Shown here: positions 55,049-64,000 of the stretch, one piece after another | Position numbering within the stretch: the first letter of the stretch is position 1 | Layout: the number at the start of each line of letters is the position of its first letter | From: GCA-2705445 sp002705445 | GTDB lineage: Bacteria > Pseudomonadota > Gammaproteobacteria > Poriferisulfidales > GCA-002705445 | Reading direction: 5' to 3' | Length of the DNA: 64,000 nucleotides | Assembly: GCA_045561235.1 (NCBI GenBank) | Contig: JBJKYB010000002.1 | Location: 558,001-622,000 of the forward strand | Made by a program: the position numbers and the translations under genes | The notes under the pieces: generated by a model | What the model was told of the DNA's origin: nothing | Databases searched by the model: none | What the model saw: only the letters and a program-made list of their open reading frames with translations

Positions 55049-55843
55049 ATGAAGCAATATCTGGATCTACTTAATCACATTATAAATGAAGGTGTTGAAA
55101 AAAATGATAGGACTGGTGTAGGAACCCTATCAGCTTTTGGGTACCAAACACGATTTGACTTATCAAAAGGTTTTCCTCTAGTAACAACGAAAAAAATTCA
55201 TTTAAAATCAGTAATATATGAGCTTCTATGGTTTATCAATGGTGATAGTAACATAAATTATTTAAATAGTAATGGTGTGACAATTTGGGATGAATGGGCT
55301 GACGAAAATGGAAATTTAGGAAAAATTTATGGAGTTCAGTGGAGAAGCTGGGGAACAAGTAAAGGTATACATATAGATCAATTAAATAATTTAATGAAAA
55401 ATTTGGAAAAAAATCCAGATTCAAGAAGACATATTATATCGGCTTGGAATGTTGGAGAATTAGATGATATGGCTTTACCACCATGTCATTGTTTATTCCA
55501 ATTTTATGTGGCAAATAATAAGCTTTCATGTCAGCTATATCAAAGAAGTGCAGATGCTTTCCTTGGAGTTCCTTTCAATATTGCTTCTTATTCATTATTG
55601 ATTCATATGATTGCGCATGTTTTAGATTTTAAAGTCGGAGAACTTATATATACAATTGGTGATGTGCATTTATATAATAACCATATTGAACAAGCAAAAA
55701 TACAAATTAGTCGAGATCCATATAAACTTCCTATTTTAAAAATAAATAAAGAGGTTAAAGATATTTTCTCATTTAATTATGAAGATTTTGAAATTATTAA
55801 TTATAAAGCGCATCCTCATATAAGTGGAAAAATAGCAATATGA
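55049..55843 (+). CDS. thyA: Thymidylate synthase
   Basis: 264 residues, identical in length to E. coli ThyA. The nucleophile is Cys146 in ALPPCHCLFQFY; RTGVGTLSAFGYQTRFDL, DEWADENGNLGKIYGVQWR and QRSADAFLGVPFNIASYSLL are further signature blocks. It methylates dUMP using methylene-tetrahydrofolate, producing dihydrofolate that the adjacent FolA recycles. It overlaps folA by 4 bases. Confidence 0.98.
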   Translation: MKQYLDLLNHIINEGVEKNDRTGVGTLSAFGYQTRFDLSKGFPLVTTKKIHLKSVIYELLWFINGDSNINYLNSNGVTIWDEWADENGNLGKIYGVQWRSWGTSKGIHIDQLNNLMKNLEKNPDSRRHIISAWNVGELDDMALPPCHCLFQFYVANNKLSCQLYQRSADAFLGVPFNIASYSLLIHMIAHVLDFKVGELIYTIGDVHLYNNHIEQAKIQISRDPYKLPILKINKEVKDIFSFNYEDFEIINYKAHPHISGKIAI

Positions 55844-56322
55844 ACTTATCTATAATAGTCGCTATGTCAAAAAATAGGGTTATAGGAAAGGACAATAAAA
55901 TGCCTTGGCATTTATCAAATGATCTAAAAAACTTTAAAAAAATCACAATTGGAAAAACTATTGTAATGGGAAGGTTAACCTATGATTCTATCGGCAGACC
56001 GCTTCCTGAAAGAAAAAATATTGTCTTATCTAGAAATCTTATAGACTCAGATGTATTTATTTTTGATAATTTTGAAGAAGTTTTAAATTTTACCAAAGAT
56101 GAAGACGAAGTATTTATTATAGGAGGTCAAGATATATACTCTCAAACAATTGATAAAGTAAATAAATTATATTTAACTACAATAGACGCTAATATAGAGG
56201 GAGATAAATATTTTCCGGAAATTGATATTTCTAAATGGAAAAAAATTCGCTCAGAGAATTTTAGCAAAGATCAAAATAATACACATGATTTTGTATCAGA
56301 ACTTTATATAAAAAACATTTAA
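55840..56322 (+). CDS. folA: Dihydrofolate reductase
   Basis: 160 residues. LSIIVAMSKNRVIGKDNKMPWHLSNDLKNF holds the Met20-type loop and catalytic acid (Asp28, E. coli Asp27); VMGRLTYDSIGRPLPERKN and EVFIIGGQDIY follow as NADPH-binding segments. It regenerates tetrahydrofolate for ThyA, with which it shares an overlapping start. It ends overlapping the convergent apaH stop by 4 bases. Confidence 0.97.
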   Translation: MNLSIIVAMSKNRVIGKDNKMPWHLSNDLKNFKKITIGKTIVMGRLTYDSIGRPLPERKNIVLSRNLIDSDVFIFDNFEEVLNFTKDEDEVFIIGGQDIYSQTIDKVNKLYLTTIDANIEGDKYFPEIDISKWKKIRSENFSKDQNNTHDFVSELYIKNI

Positions 56323-57137
56323 CACTGCACTTGAAATTTTTTTACTTTTTTATTTTTGAAAATTTCAATACCAGTAAGTTTGTTACCCCAAACACAACCA
56401 GTGTCAATGGATACAATTTTTTTTGTTTCTCTAAATCCTAAAGTAGACCAATGACCAATGATTACTTTATATTTATTGTATATTTTGTTATCAAACTCAA
56501 ACCATGGAGTAAGAGTACTTAATGTATTTTCCTCTGGATTTTCTTTTATTTCAAAATCTAGAGACATGTCTTCTTTTAAATAGCGCATTCTCGTAAAAGC
56601 ATTAGTAGAAAATATTAGCTTCTCTTTGTTGCTTAATTTTTTATGCCATGAATTTGGAATATTACTCCATAGCGTTTCAACAAATGCTTTGCAGTTTTTA
56701 CTTTTCAATAATTTTTCAATATTTGAAGCCATTAAAAATGTATCTTTTAGATCCCATTTTGGATAAATTCCGGCATGCACTAAAATGTATTCAAGTTCGG
56801 GGTCTTTGTAGACTAATTTTTGCTGTCTTAACCATTTTATTATTTCATTACTATCTTTGTCGGAAAGAATCTCTTCAAAATTTTTATTTTTGTTAGGCCA
56901 AGTCTTAGCTTGAAAATATGATGCAATTAAATAAAAATCATGATTGCCTAAAACAGAAATCGCTTTTGTATCCAAGTCCATAATATACTTTATTACATCA
57001 AGTGAATTTGGTCCTTTGTTTACTAAATCTCCAGCTAACCATAAAGTATCTTTCTTTTTATTGAAATTCATTTGCTTTAATAGCTTTTTAAAATCTCGGT
57101 AGCAACCTTGAATGTCACCAATAGCATATGTAGACAT
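56319..57137 (-). CDS. apaH: Diadenosine tetraphosphatase ApaH
   Basis: 272 residues. Metallophosphatase motifs in order: GDIQGCYRDF near 8, AGDLVNKGPNSLD near 35, LGNHDFYLIA near 62 and LVHAGIYPKWDL near 115. It hydrolyses Ap4A symmetrically to two ADP and can remove Np4 caps from RNA. It is the last gene of lptD-surA-pdxA-rsmA-apaG-apaH, 1 base after apaG. Confidence 0.95.
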   Translation of the reverse strand: MSTYAIGDIQGCYRDFKKLLKQMNFNKKKDTLWLAGDLVNKGPNSLDVIKYIMDLDTKAISVLGNHDFYLIASYFQAKTWPNKNKNFEEILSDKDSNEIIKWLRQQKLVYKDPELEYILVHAGIYPKWDLKDTFLMASNIEKLLKSKNCKAFVETLWSNIPNSWHKKLSNKEKLIFSTNAFTRMRYLKEDMSLDFEIKENPEENTLSTLTPWFEFDNKIYNKYKVIIGHWSTLGFRETKKIVSIDTGCVWGNKLTGIEIFKNKKVKKFQVQC

Positions 57138-57138
57138 G

Positions 57139-57519
57139 TTAATTTAAAATTTTTGGTACATTCAATGAGAATAAAGGAATAGGTGCATCAAACTCATAAC
57201 CATTGTCTGCAACCATTGAGTATTTTCCATGCATAGTTCCTATTGGTGTGTTTAATATAGTTCCGCTTGTGTATTCAAAATATTCGTTTTTTAGTAATCT
57301 TGGTTGCTCACCTATAACTCCCAAACCTTTAACTTCTTCAGTTTTACCATTAGCATCTGTAATTATCCAATGTCTGCTTATAAGTTTTGCAGGAATTTTT
57401 CCAGCATTTTTTATATTTACTGTGTAAGAAAAAACAAATCTATTTTCATTTGGGAGAGATTGAAACTCTATATATTGAGTTTTTACTTTAATATCTATTT
57501 TATACAAATTTTCTGTCAT
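57139..57519 (-). CDS. apaG: ApaG domain protein
   Basis: 126 residues. An immunoglobulin-like beta fold with RFVFSYTVNIKNAGKIPAKLISRHWIITDANG and the GEQPRLLKNEYFEYTSGTILNTPIGTMHG signature. Its molecular role is unknown, though it is always linked to apaH and rsmA in this operon. It starts 20 bases inside the end of rsmA, so it is translationally coupled to it. Confidence 0.95.
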   Translation of the reverse strand: MTENLYKIDIKVKTQYIEFQSLPNENRFVFSYTVNIKNAGKIPAKLISRHWIITDANGKTEEVKGLGVIGEQPRLLKNEYFEYTSGTILNTPIGTMHGKYSMVADNGYEFDAPIPLFSLNVPKILN

Positions 57520-58270
57520 AACTCATCTCTCTATATAACTTAATCATATCATCTATACTCAACTCTTCAGCTCTTTTATTAATGTTAACATATTTATCTA
57601 CATCATTAATATCTAGACAGTTTCTAATTTTTTTTCTTCTTTTACTAAATATAATTTTTGTAAACAATAAAAAATCTTCAATTTCTTCTTTATCAAGTAA
57701 AACTTTATTTAATGGAGTAAGCTTAAGAAAAGAAGAATACACTTTTGGCTGAGGTGAAAAATCAGAAGGTCTAATATCAATAAATTTTTCACACCTAAAA
57801 AATAACTGCATTAGAACTGTTAATCTGCCATAAGACTTACTATTACATTCTGAGATGATTCGATCAACAAATTCTTTTTGCATCATGAAATATATATTTA
57901 AAATATTTCTCTTATTTTCAATACATTTCAGTAAAATTTTTGTAGATATATTATAAGGAATATTCCCAATAATCTTATACTTGTCTTTATATATTTTATT
58001 TAAATCAGTTTTTAGTATATCTTCATTCTTTATTTTTATATTTTTATACTTTTTCTCTAAAAATTCACATAATTTTTTGTCTTTTTCAATACCAATATAA
58101 TGTTTAGTTTTTCCAATTATATTTTTAGTTAAAGCCCCTTGCCCTGGACCAACTTCTAAAACAAAATCTTTCTCGGATAGATTAATGATTTCTAATATGG
58201 TATTTATAGTATATTCGTTTACAAGAAAATTTTGGCCTAAGCTTTTCTTTGGTTTAATTTTTTCTGTCAT
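57500..58270 (-). CDS. rsmA: 16S rRNA dimethyladenosine transferase RsmA (KsgA)
   Basis: 256 residues from the ATG at 58270; a TTG five codons upstream is possible but less likely. KKSLGQNFLVNEYTINTI, SAM motif LEVGPGQGALTKNI near 45 and catalytic NIPYNIST near 107 are diagnostic. It dimethylates two adjacent adenines in helix 45 of 16S rRNA during 30S assembly. The start lies 17 bases inside pdxA and the end overlaps apaG. Confidence 0.95.
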   Translation of the reverse strand: MTEKIKPKKSLGQNFLVNEYTINTILEIINLSEKDFVLEVGPGQGALTKNIIGKTKHYIGIEKDKKLCEFLEKKYKNIKIKNEDILKTDLNKIYKDKYKIIGNIPYNISTKILLKCIENKRNILNIYFMMQKEFVDRIISECNSKSYGRLTVLMQLFFRCEKFIDIRPSDFSPQPKVYSSFLKLTPLNKVLLDKEEIEDFLLFTKIIFSKRRKKIRNCLDINDVDKYVNINKRAEELSIDDMIKLYREMSYDRKFV

Positions 58271-59246
58271 TTTTATTATTAACAATATTTAGTGACGCAC
58301 TTATTGCTGCTATTAAGCTCTCTGGACTTGCTTTATTTGTTCCAGCTATGTCTAAAGCAGTACCATGATCTACCGAGGTTCTAATTATTGGTAGACCTAA
58401 TGTTGTATTAACTATATTTCCAAATCCTAAAGACTTGATAACAGGTAATGCTTGATCATGGAACATAGACAAAATAACATCATGATCATCCCTTGTAAAA
58501 ATTGTATCAGCAGAAAATGGTCCATTAACATTATATCCCTCATTTTGCATATGCTTTATTGCTGGAATTATAATATTTTTTTCTTCGTTTCCAATGAAGC
58601 CATTTTCTCCAGCATGAGGGTTTAGTCCGCATATATTGATTTTTGGATTTTCAATTGAAAATTTTTCTTTTAACTCTTGACTGATAATTTTTATATACTT
58701 TTCCAATCTATTTTTTGTAATAAGTTTGGTTACATCCTGTAATGGCACATGTGTAGTTAATAGTGCAATCTTTAAATTTTCAGTATGCAACATCATTATT
58801 GGTTCACTCTCTGTTTTATGCGCAATATATTCTGTGTGTCCAGAAAAATTTTCGCCATATTTCATTATTATACTTTTCTGTACTGGACCTGTAACAATCG
58901 CATCTGCATTATTATCTAGACATGCTTTTATTCCTATATCAAGTGACTGTAATATCAAAGGAACATGTTTGATATTAGGGCTTCCAATCTTAACTTTTGT
59001 AGTATTTTTTATGTCATGTACTAAAATGTCATTTTCGCCTATTTTTGGAAGATCAGTATCATTTATATCTACCTTAATAAAATTTACTTTTTTCTTTAGT
59101 ATATCCCTCCTTTCTTTTAAAAGTTCAATACTTGCAATAGATATTAAATCTGCTGCAAAGCTTTTTTTTGAAATATCTAATATAATGTCATAACCTATAC
59201 CTGCTGGTTCCCCTGGAGTTATTACGATTTTAGGAATACTTTTCAT
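58254..59246 (-). CDS. pdxA: 4-hydroxythreonine-4-phosphate dehydrogenase PdxA
   Basis: 330 residues from the ATG at 59246, which shares bases with the surA stop (TAATG); a GTG/ATG-like start six codons earlier would lie inside surA. KIVITPGEPAGIGYDI is the N-terminal signature. Three metal-binding His are in FSGHTEYIAHKT, TTHVPLQDV and FHDQALPVIKSLGF. It makes the precursor of pyridoxal phosphate, cofactor of LysA and IlvA. Confidence 0.94.
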   Translation of the reverse strand: MKSIPKIVITPGEPAGIGYDIILDISKKSFAADLISIASIELLKERRDILKKKVNFIKVDINDTDLPKIGENDILVHDIKNTTKVKIGSPNIKHVPLILQSLDIGIKACLDNNADAIVTGPVQKSIIMKYGENFSGHTEYIAHKTESEPIMMLHTENLKIALLTTHVPLQDVTKLITKNRLEKYIKIISQELKEKFSIENPKINICGLNPHAGENGFIGNEEKNIIIPAIKHMQNEGYNVNGPFSADTIFTRDDHDVILSMFHDQALPVIKSLGFGNIVNTTLGLPIIRTSVDHGTALDIAGTNKASPESLIAAISASLNIVNNKNDRKN

Positions 59247-60595
59247 TAAAGGAATGGGTCCCAAGATTTATCATCGATTTTATTTACTCCTTTTTTAGAA
59301 TTTATATAAGCTTCTGGTGCTGTCTCTGAAACGTATTTAATATAGTTTTTCCCTTTTAACTCGATTATCCAAGCATCAACCACTTCTTGAGCTCTGCTAG
59401 ATGTTATATATCTCTTGGCAAGATTCATTTTAATTGCTTCTGTATTATCTTGATTTCTCTTCCCCAATACTTCTAAAATATGCCACCCAAATTGACTAGA
59501 AAAGGGGTCACTAATTTTATTAATAGGAAGAGTATCAATTACATCTTCGAATTCTGGTACAAAAGTTCCTGGTGCTGCCCACTCTAATTCTCCTCCTAAT
59601 GATGCAGAAATTGTATCTTCTGAATAGGCTCTAGCTATGTCAGAAAAGGATTCCCCGCTTTCTATTCTTTTTTTAAGTTCAATCAATGAGCTTTTTGCTC
59701 TATCATCAGTTACAATTGCATTTCTTTTAATTAATATGTGCCTAACTTTTCTCTCTTCTATTTTAATTTTTTCCATTTCTTTTTTATCTTCTAAATAAAA
59801 AATATAATAGCCATTATTATTTTCAATTAGATTACTAATTTCTCCAATGCCCATATTTTCTAATTGATCTAAAAACATTTGAGGAACTTCTGTAATTTTT
59901 CTCCATCCAAGATCACCACCAGATAAAGCATTACCACTATCAGAATAATTTTTTGCTAAGCTTGTAAATTTTTCACCATTTAAAAATTTTCTTTTAATCA
60001 TTTTAATTTTGTCTTTTGCAGAGGACTTTTCTTCCACAGATGGTTCTTCAGAAATAGCAATAAGAATCATGGATATCTTATATTGATTATTTTCTTTGAA
60101 AATATGGCCCTGATGTTTTATAAACTCTTGGATCTCTTTTTTACTAACTTTTACCTTTTGGGAAACAATTCTTCTCTTAACTTCTCGAATGATAAGATCT
60201 TCTTTTAATAAATTTCTATATACGTTGTAGTCAACACCTTGACTTATTATTTTTTCTCTAAATTCACTTAGGGAAACCCCTGATTTATTTGCCATATCTT
60301 CCATAGCTTTATCTATCATCCACTCCTGGACATTCATTCCAGAGTTTTTTGCATAGTTTAGCTGTAATCTAGTATTTATCATACTTTCTAGAACTTGTTT
60401 TCTAAAATCACTTTGATCAGCTGGAAGAGGATTGCCGCTAATTCGGTACTGATTAATAATAAAGTTTAACTTTTTTTGATATTCTGATTGTGTAATTACG
60501 TCATTCTCAATAATTACAATCGCTTGATCTAAAATTTTTGCAAATGAATTTGCACAAAATAATAATGACATTATTAAAAAAATAGAGAATTTCAT
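59246..60595 (-). CDS. surA: Periplasmic peptidyl-prolyl isomerase and chaperone SurA
   Basis: 449 residues. Signal peptide MKFSIFLIMSLLFCANSFA, SurA N-terminal chaperone domain (about 20-160: IIENDVITQSEYQKKL ... MINTRLQLNYAKNSGMNV), then two parvulin domains near 165-265 (YSDSGNALSGGDLGW) and 275-380 (YSEDTISASLGGELEW), and a short C-terminal helix. It escorts outer-membrane proteins, including LptD encoded 2 bases upstream in the same operon. Confidence 0.96.
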   Translation of the reverse strand: MKFSIFLIMSLLFCANSFAKILDQAIVIIENDVITQSEYQKKLNFIINQYRISGNPLPADQSDFRKQVLESMINTRLQLNYAKNSGMNVQEWMIDKAMEDMANKSGVSLSEFREKIISQGVDYNVYRNLLKEDLIIREVKRRIVSQKVKVSKKEIQEFIKHQGHIFKENNQYKISMILIAISEEPSVEEKSSAKDKIKMIKRKFLNGEKFTSLAKNYSDSGNALSGGDLGWRKITEVPQMFLDQLENMGIGEISNLIENNNGYYIFYLEDKKEMEKIKIEERKVRHILIKRNAIVTDDRAKSSLIELKKRIESGESFSDIARAYSEDTISASLGGELEWAAPGTFVPEFEDVIDTLPINKISDPFSSQFGWHILEVLGKRNQDNTEAIKMNLAKRYITSSRAQEVVDAWIIELKGKNYIKYVSETAPEAYINSKKGVNKIDDKSWDPFL

Positions 60596-60597
60596 AT

Positions 60598-63006
60598 TTA
60601 ATATTCTTTATCAATATATCCCTTTATACTTGATTCTATTGTATCACCTAATGGGGTTCCAACGTCTGTAAAACCTTTTAACATGATCTGGAATTGAATT
60701 TCTTTTTCATAAACCTCTATATCTGTTTTATATCTTCTCTGAATTAATCTGGCTTTCCAGCAGCAACTCTCGTATTCTAGCCCAGCTAAGGTCTCTATGT
60801 CATCTCCTGTGTCTGTATTATTTTCGTTATTTTTGAAGTCATAATTCCACCTTCCAAGCAAACTTAAATTATTTGCAACCTCCCAGGCAAAACTCATGTC
60901 ACCTTGAGCGATATCATTTTTTGAATATCTATAACTTGCATTAAAAATATTATTTCCCTTGCCTCTATATTGAAATGTATGATTGTTAAATACAGTTTTT
61001 TGATCATCAGCATTTGAGTCGTAAAGAAAAGTCGAAATTAGACTTATATTTTCTTTTGGCCTATATTCCATTTCTGCAATGTAATTTGAATTTGATCTCG
61101 TATATAAAGTTTCATTATCAACAGAAATATTTCTATCTTCAAAATAAATTATTTTACCAATACTAAAGTTAAAAATATTTCTGTAATTTTCTAGATCATA
61201 AAAGTTATTTGAAATAGAAATAGATAATTGATTTGCATCACTTGTTCTATCTAAGCCAGAAAATCTATTATCCCTAAATAGCTGCGCAAAAGAAAAAGTA
61301 TTTAAACCTGTGTCAAATATTGGTATATCATCTTGATTTTCTTCTTGCGCATATAAGTAAAATAATCTCGGTTTAATCTGGTGCACTAAGTTTGAATCTT
61401 TTAATTGCTTTGATAGTACCATTTCACTATTGATACTAAATATCGGAATAGTCTTACTTGGGCTTGACGAATATCCTGAAACTTGATTATCCAGATTATA
61501 TTGAGTATGTTGTATTTTAATTCTTGGTGTGATTTCTAATCCTTTCATAAAGAATGTCCTGTCTATGCCAAACTGAATATCAGATCTTGTACCATCAACT
61601 TTTGTCTCATAATCATGGTCCCATTCTGTTATTGACGTCAAAATATCTAAATTCGCAAGATCTCTATCCCATCTTTTGCTGATTTCAATCTTTGGTAGAA
61701 GATCATAAGGTTCTGATTCATTTGTTAATGATTTATCAAATGTTTGATAGCCTGAGAATTCACTATAAACTCTCCAGTCATTTTTTTGGTATGTAGCTTT
61801 AATATATCTTGAGCCATACGTTGTGCTTACTCCAGCAATTCCACTTCCAAAATCGTCATAAAAGTCTTTATCAGAAATTTTCTCGTAGTGCGTATCGATA
61901 AATAAATTTGGATTCACTTGATGTTTATGATCAACTAATATCTTATATCTATCGTCAACATATTCTGAATCATCACCTAGGTACGAAACATAAATTGCAC
62001 CATCAAAATTATTTTCTAAATATCTAAAAGTCGTTTCTATTTGACTTCCTCTGTCTTGCAAATATGATGGCTGAATTAGCATGTCCATATTTGGTGCGAT
62101 ATTCCAATAAAAAGGTGTAAAAATATCTGGGCCTTTTGTCCAACTTCCCGACCAGTCTGGCACAAGAAAACCAGTTTTCCTTTGTTCATCTAGAGAAAAT
62201 CTCATATACGGAGAATAAAAAACGGGCACACCTTTTACCGATACAAAAACATTCCTACCAGTACCTACTCCTTTTTCAAAATCTAATTCGGTACTTTTAC
62301 TAATTAGATTCCAATCAGGATTTATTAAATCACATGTTGTGTAAGTAGAATTTTTTAAAAACATTTTTTTATTTTTTAATCTAACACCATACCTAGCTTT
62401 TCCCGATATATCTAAAGAAGGATATTTATATTTTGGAGATATAAAATCTGTTCTTCCTTCTTTAGTATTATATTCAGCGTAGGGTGCTTTAACTTCGATA
62501 CCATCAGCATCATATTGAACACTCCCACTTAATCTCGCTCTATCCTCAGCTTGTAAGAAATTAGCTAATTCACTTTTAATAGTTTCGCTGCCCCTTATTA
62601 TTTTGGTGTCTCCTTGAAGAATTGTAATTCGTTTATTTTCATCCCAATAAGATTCGTCAGCCTCAACTTTAATTAAATCTTTATTCTCAGTAACATCTTT
62701 GGATTTTTGATCTTTAGTAATTTTCTTTTGATTATCTTCATCTTTATAGGCTCTAATTTTATCTTCATTGAATTCAATTTCTGTTTCTGAGACCTTAATA
62801 TTTTCAACAAATTTTAAAAGGCTTTCTAATGATGAAACTTTATTTGTTGAGATTTTGCTATTTTCCTCAAAAGAATGAGTTTTGTATAAGTCATATATAG
62901 AACAACAGAAGAAATTTTTATCTTCTATATTTCCAGTATTTTCAGCATATAAACTACTATTTATTAGCATAAAAACACAAATTATTATTTTGCTAGAATT
63001 TTTCAT
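60598..63006 (-). CDS. lptD: LPS-assembly outer-membrane protein LptD
   Basis: 802 residues from the ATG at 63006; an in-frame start seven codons earlier would displace the signal peptide MKNSSKIIICVFMLINSSLYA. An LptA-like beta-jellyroll (about 110-240: VEADESYWDENKRITILQGD) precedes a 26-strand barrel ending near the C-terminus. Disulfide cysteines are kept: CC at 34-35, a Cys in STYTTCDL near 220 and CC in YESCCWKARLI near 750, matching the E. coli layout. It inserts LPS into the outer leaflet. Partners acting on it, LptM, DsbA and SurA, are all in this window. Confidence 0.95.
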   Translation of the reverse strand: MKNSSKIIICVFMLINSSLYAENTGNIEDKNFFCCSIYDLYKTHSFEENSKISTNKVSSLESLLKFVENIKVSETEIEFNEDKIRAYKDEDNQKKITKDQKSKDVTENKDLIKVEADESYWDENKRITILQGDTKIIRGSETIKSELANFLQAEDRARLSGSVQYDADGIEVKAPYAEYNTKEGRTDFISPKYKYPSLDISGKARYGVRLKNKKMFLKNSTYTTCDLINPDWNLISKSTELDFEKGVGTGRNVFVSVKGVPVFYSPYMRFSLDEQRKTGFLVPDWSGSWTKGPDIFTPFYWNIAPNMDMLIQPSYLQDRGSQIETTFRYLENNFDGAIYVSYLGDDSEYVDDRYKILVDHKHQVNPNLFIDTHYEKISDKDFYDDFGSGIAGVSTTYGSRYIKATYQKNDWRVYSEFSGYQTFDKSLTNESEPYDLLPKIEISKRWDRDLANLDILTSITEWDHDYETKVDGTRSDIQFGIDRTFFMKGLEITPRIKIQHTQYNLDNQVSGYSSSPSKTIPIFSINSEMVLSKQLKDSNLVHQIKPRLFYLYAQEENQDDIPIFDTGLNTFSFAQLFRDNRFSGLDRTSDANQLSISISNNFYDLENYRNIFNFSIGKIIYFEDRNISVDNETLYTRSNSNYIAEMEYRPKENISLISTFLYDSNADDQKTVFNNHTFQYRGKGNNIFNASYRYSKNDIAQGDMSFAWEVANNLSLLGRWNYDFKNNENNTDTGDDIETLAGLEYESCCWKARLIQRRYKTDIEVYEKEIQFQIMLKGFTDVGTPLGDTIESSIKGYIDKEY

Positions 63007-63072
63007 ATAACATATATTATATAACAAAAATTTGAGATAATTACCGTAATATACTTTTTAAAAGAGGTTATT

Positions 63073-64000
63073 TTGAAGAGGTTCAAAAATATAAAGATCT
63101 TTAAAAATCAACGCCAATTAAGCTTAATTGCCCTTTTGGGATTTATTTCTATTTCTGTATTAATGGTTATTTTTCAGCCAGAGCCCGAAGCTAACGTGAA
63201 TCAGCCTATACCTGTTGTAGTTGACGCTATGAAATTGAAGGTTCAAAATATTTCTCCAGTTGTTGATTATACTGGGAGATTGGAACCATCAAAAAAAGCA
63301 GAGTTAAAATTTGAAATTAATGGAAAATTGGCAAAAAAATTAGTGCAGCCTGGAGAGCATGTAAAGTCGGGTGATATAATTTTAAAATTAGAAGAGTTCG
63401 AAATATATAAAAAGTTATACGAACTATCAAAAAGAAATTTTAACTTACAAACTAAAGAAGTTGAAAGAATGGCAATTTTAGATAAAAAATCTTTATTATC
63501 AAAATCACAATATGATAAAACCGTTCAAAAACAGATCGAACTAGAATCTGCAATGTATAGAAGTAAACAAGATTTTCAAAAAACTTTTATAAAGGCTAAG
63601 TTTTCCGGAATAATAAACGAAATTAATATTGATGAAGGTGATACAGTTAGTCCAAATAGTATAGTGGCAAATTTGATTGATACTTCAAGTTTAGATTTGT
63701 ATGTAGAAGTAAGGGGAGACGTTATTGAAGGGTTAAAGCTCAATATGGATATTGAAGTTTCGTCGAATCAAATTACTTCCAGTGGAAAATTAATTTCTTT
63801 TCAAACAAGTCCAAATTTAGAGACATATACCCATCTTTTAAGAATAAGAATTAAGGATGAAAGGCTCAGATCAGGCATGCTTGCCAACGCAAAATTTATA
63901 TTACCTGCAATTAATAAAAGTTTTGGAGTTCCAGTATCGTCTGTACTTAGTGATAATGGACAAAAATTTGTTTTTGTAATCGATGAGAAAAAATTACAAA
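63073..64000 (+). CDS. RND efflux periplasmic adaptor (MFP/HlyD family), 3' end outside window
   Basis: 309 codons are visible, starting at a TTG preceded at 5 bases by AAAGAGG. An N-terminal membrane anchor (about 14-33: QLSLIALLGFISISVLMVIF) is followed by VVDYTGRLEPSKKAELKFEI and GKLAKKLVQPGEHVKSGDII (first lipoyl half), a helical hairpin (about 115-165), AKFSGIINEINIDEGDTVSPN (second half), and the beta-barrel domain. It would link an inner-membrane RND pump to an outer-membrane channel; those genes should lie beyond the window. It is divergent from lptD across 66 bp. Confidence 0.88.
   Translation, partial: MKRFKNIKIFKNQRQLSLIALLGFISISVLMVIFQPEPEANVNQPIPVVVDAMKLKVQNISPVVDYTGRLEPSKKAELKFEINGKLAKKLVQPGEHVKSGDIILKLEEFEIYKKLYELSKRNFNLQTKEVERMAILDKKSLLSKSQYDKTVQKQIELESAMYRSKQDFQKTFIKAKFSGIINEINIDEGDTVSPNSIVANLIDTSSLDLYVEVRGDVIEGLKLNMDIEVSSNQITSSGKLISFQTSPNLETYTHLLRIRIKDERLRSGMLANAKFILPAINKSFGVPVSSVLSDNGQKFVFVIDEKKLQ

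Noticed and set aside
58726..59193. 155-codon hydrophobic ORF antisense to pdxA
   Set aside because: Hydrophobicity arises from reading pdxA backwards; no start signal and pdxA is intact.

Overview
The window is a gene-dense stretch of chromosome from a bacterium with very low GC (roughly 30% by eye). Gene content and order are gammaproteobacterial: spoT-ridA-recG, hemC-hemD, argH/lptM-lysA-dapF-DUF484-xerC, ubiE-ubiJ-ubiB, thrB/polA/engB/cytochrome c4/dsbA, ubiK next to glnK-amtB, priA-argS-SPOR protein, zapB-zapA-6S RNA opposite pepP-ubiH-ubiI, and lptD-surA-pdxA-rsmA-apaG-apaH. Tight packing, many start/stop overlaps, AT-rich codons, a TRAP uptake system and an ammonium uptake module suggest a streamlined, probably marine, aerobic heterotroph. 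I cannot place it below class.

Layout. 1-15.7 kb: stringent response (3' end of spoT), RidA, RecG, heme genes hemC/hemD (minus), then a long plus-strand run argH-lptM-lysA-dapF-DUF484-xerC-DUF971-ubiE-ubiJ-ubiB-uvrD. 15.7-19.4 kb: a TRAP transporter whose binding protein (plus) and permeases (minus) converge on an unrecognised six-helix membrane protein. 19.4-25.2 kb: thrB, polA, engB, cytochrome c4, dsbA and a tRNA-Arg(CCG). 25.2-29.1 kb: a membrane-anchored pseudoazurin, ubiK, and a nitrogen module (TorF-like porin, glnK, amtB) with two sigma-54 promoters and an NtrC-type box. 29.1-34.3 kb (minus): priA-argS-SPOR-nadA. 34.4-39.4 kb: HNH nuclease, hemH, fxsA, groESL under a CIRCE operator, ampD, and a 31-residue membrane peptide. 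39.5-44.7 kb: gshA, an unknown 130-residue protein, an FAH-family hydrolase, ferredoxin-NADP reductase and ilvA. 44.7-46.4 kb: a histone H1-like Lys-rich protein, a 0.4-kb array of phased A/T tracts, a 6S RNA, zapA and zapB. 46.4-54.2 kb: pepP-ubiH-ubiI, then a tungstate-type ABC permease and ATPase without a binding protein, plsC and a YyaL-family protein. 54.3-64 kb: lgt-thyA-folA, the outer-membrane-assembly operon lptD-surA-pdxA-rsmA-apaG-apaH, and the start of an efflux adaptor.

How the genes fit together. Six genes (ubiE, J, B, K, H, I) make ubiquinone, and cytochrome c4 and the anchored pseudoazurin look like electron carriers for the same respiratory chain. Lys, Arg, Thr and Ile biosynthesis genes indicate amino-acid prototrophy. 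Nitrogen uptake looks NtrC/RpoN-controlled and chaperonin synthesis HrcA-controlled. The least ordinary segment is 44.7-45.8 kb: a protein built from only seven amino-acid types, preceded by exact 11-bp-period T-tract arrays and a diverged 6S RNA in its conserved place downstream of zapA. I found no CRISPR array, prophage, insertion sequence, integrase other than XerC, or defence island.
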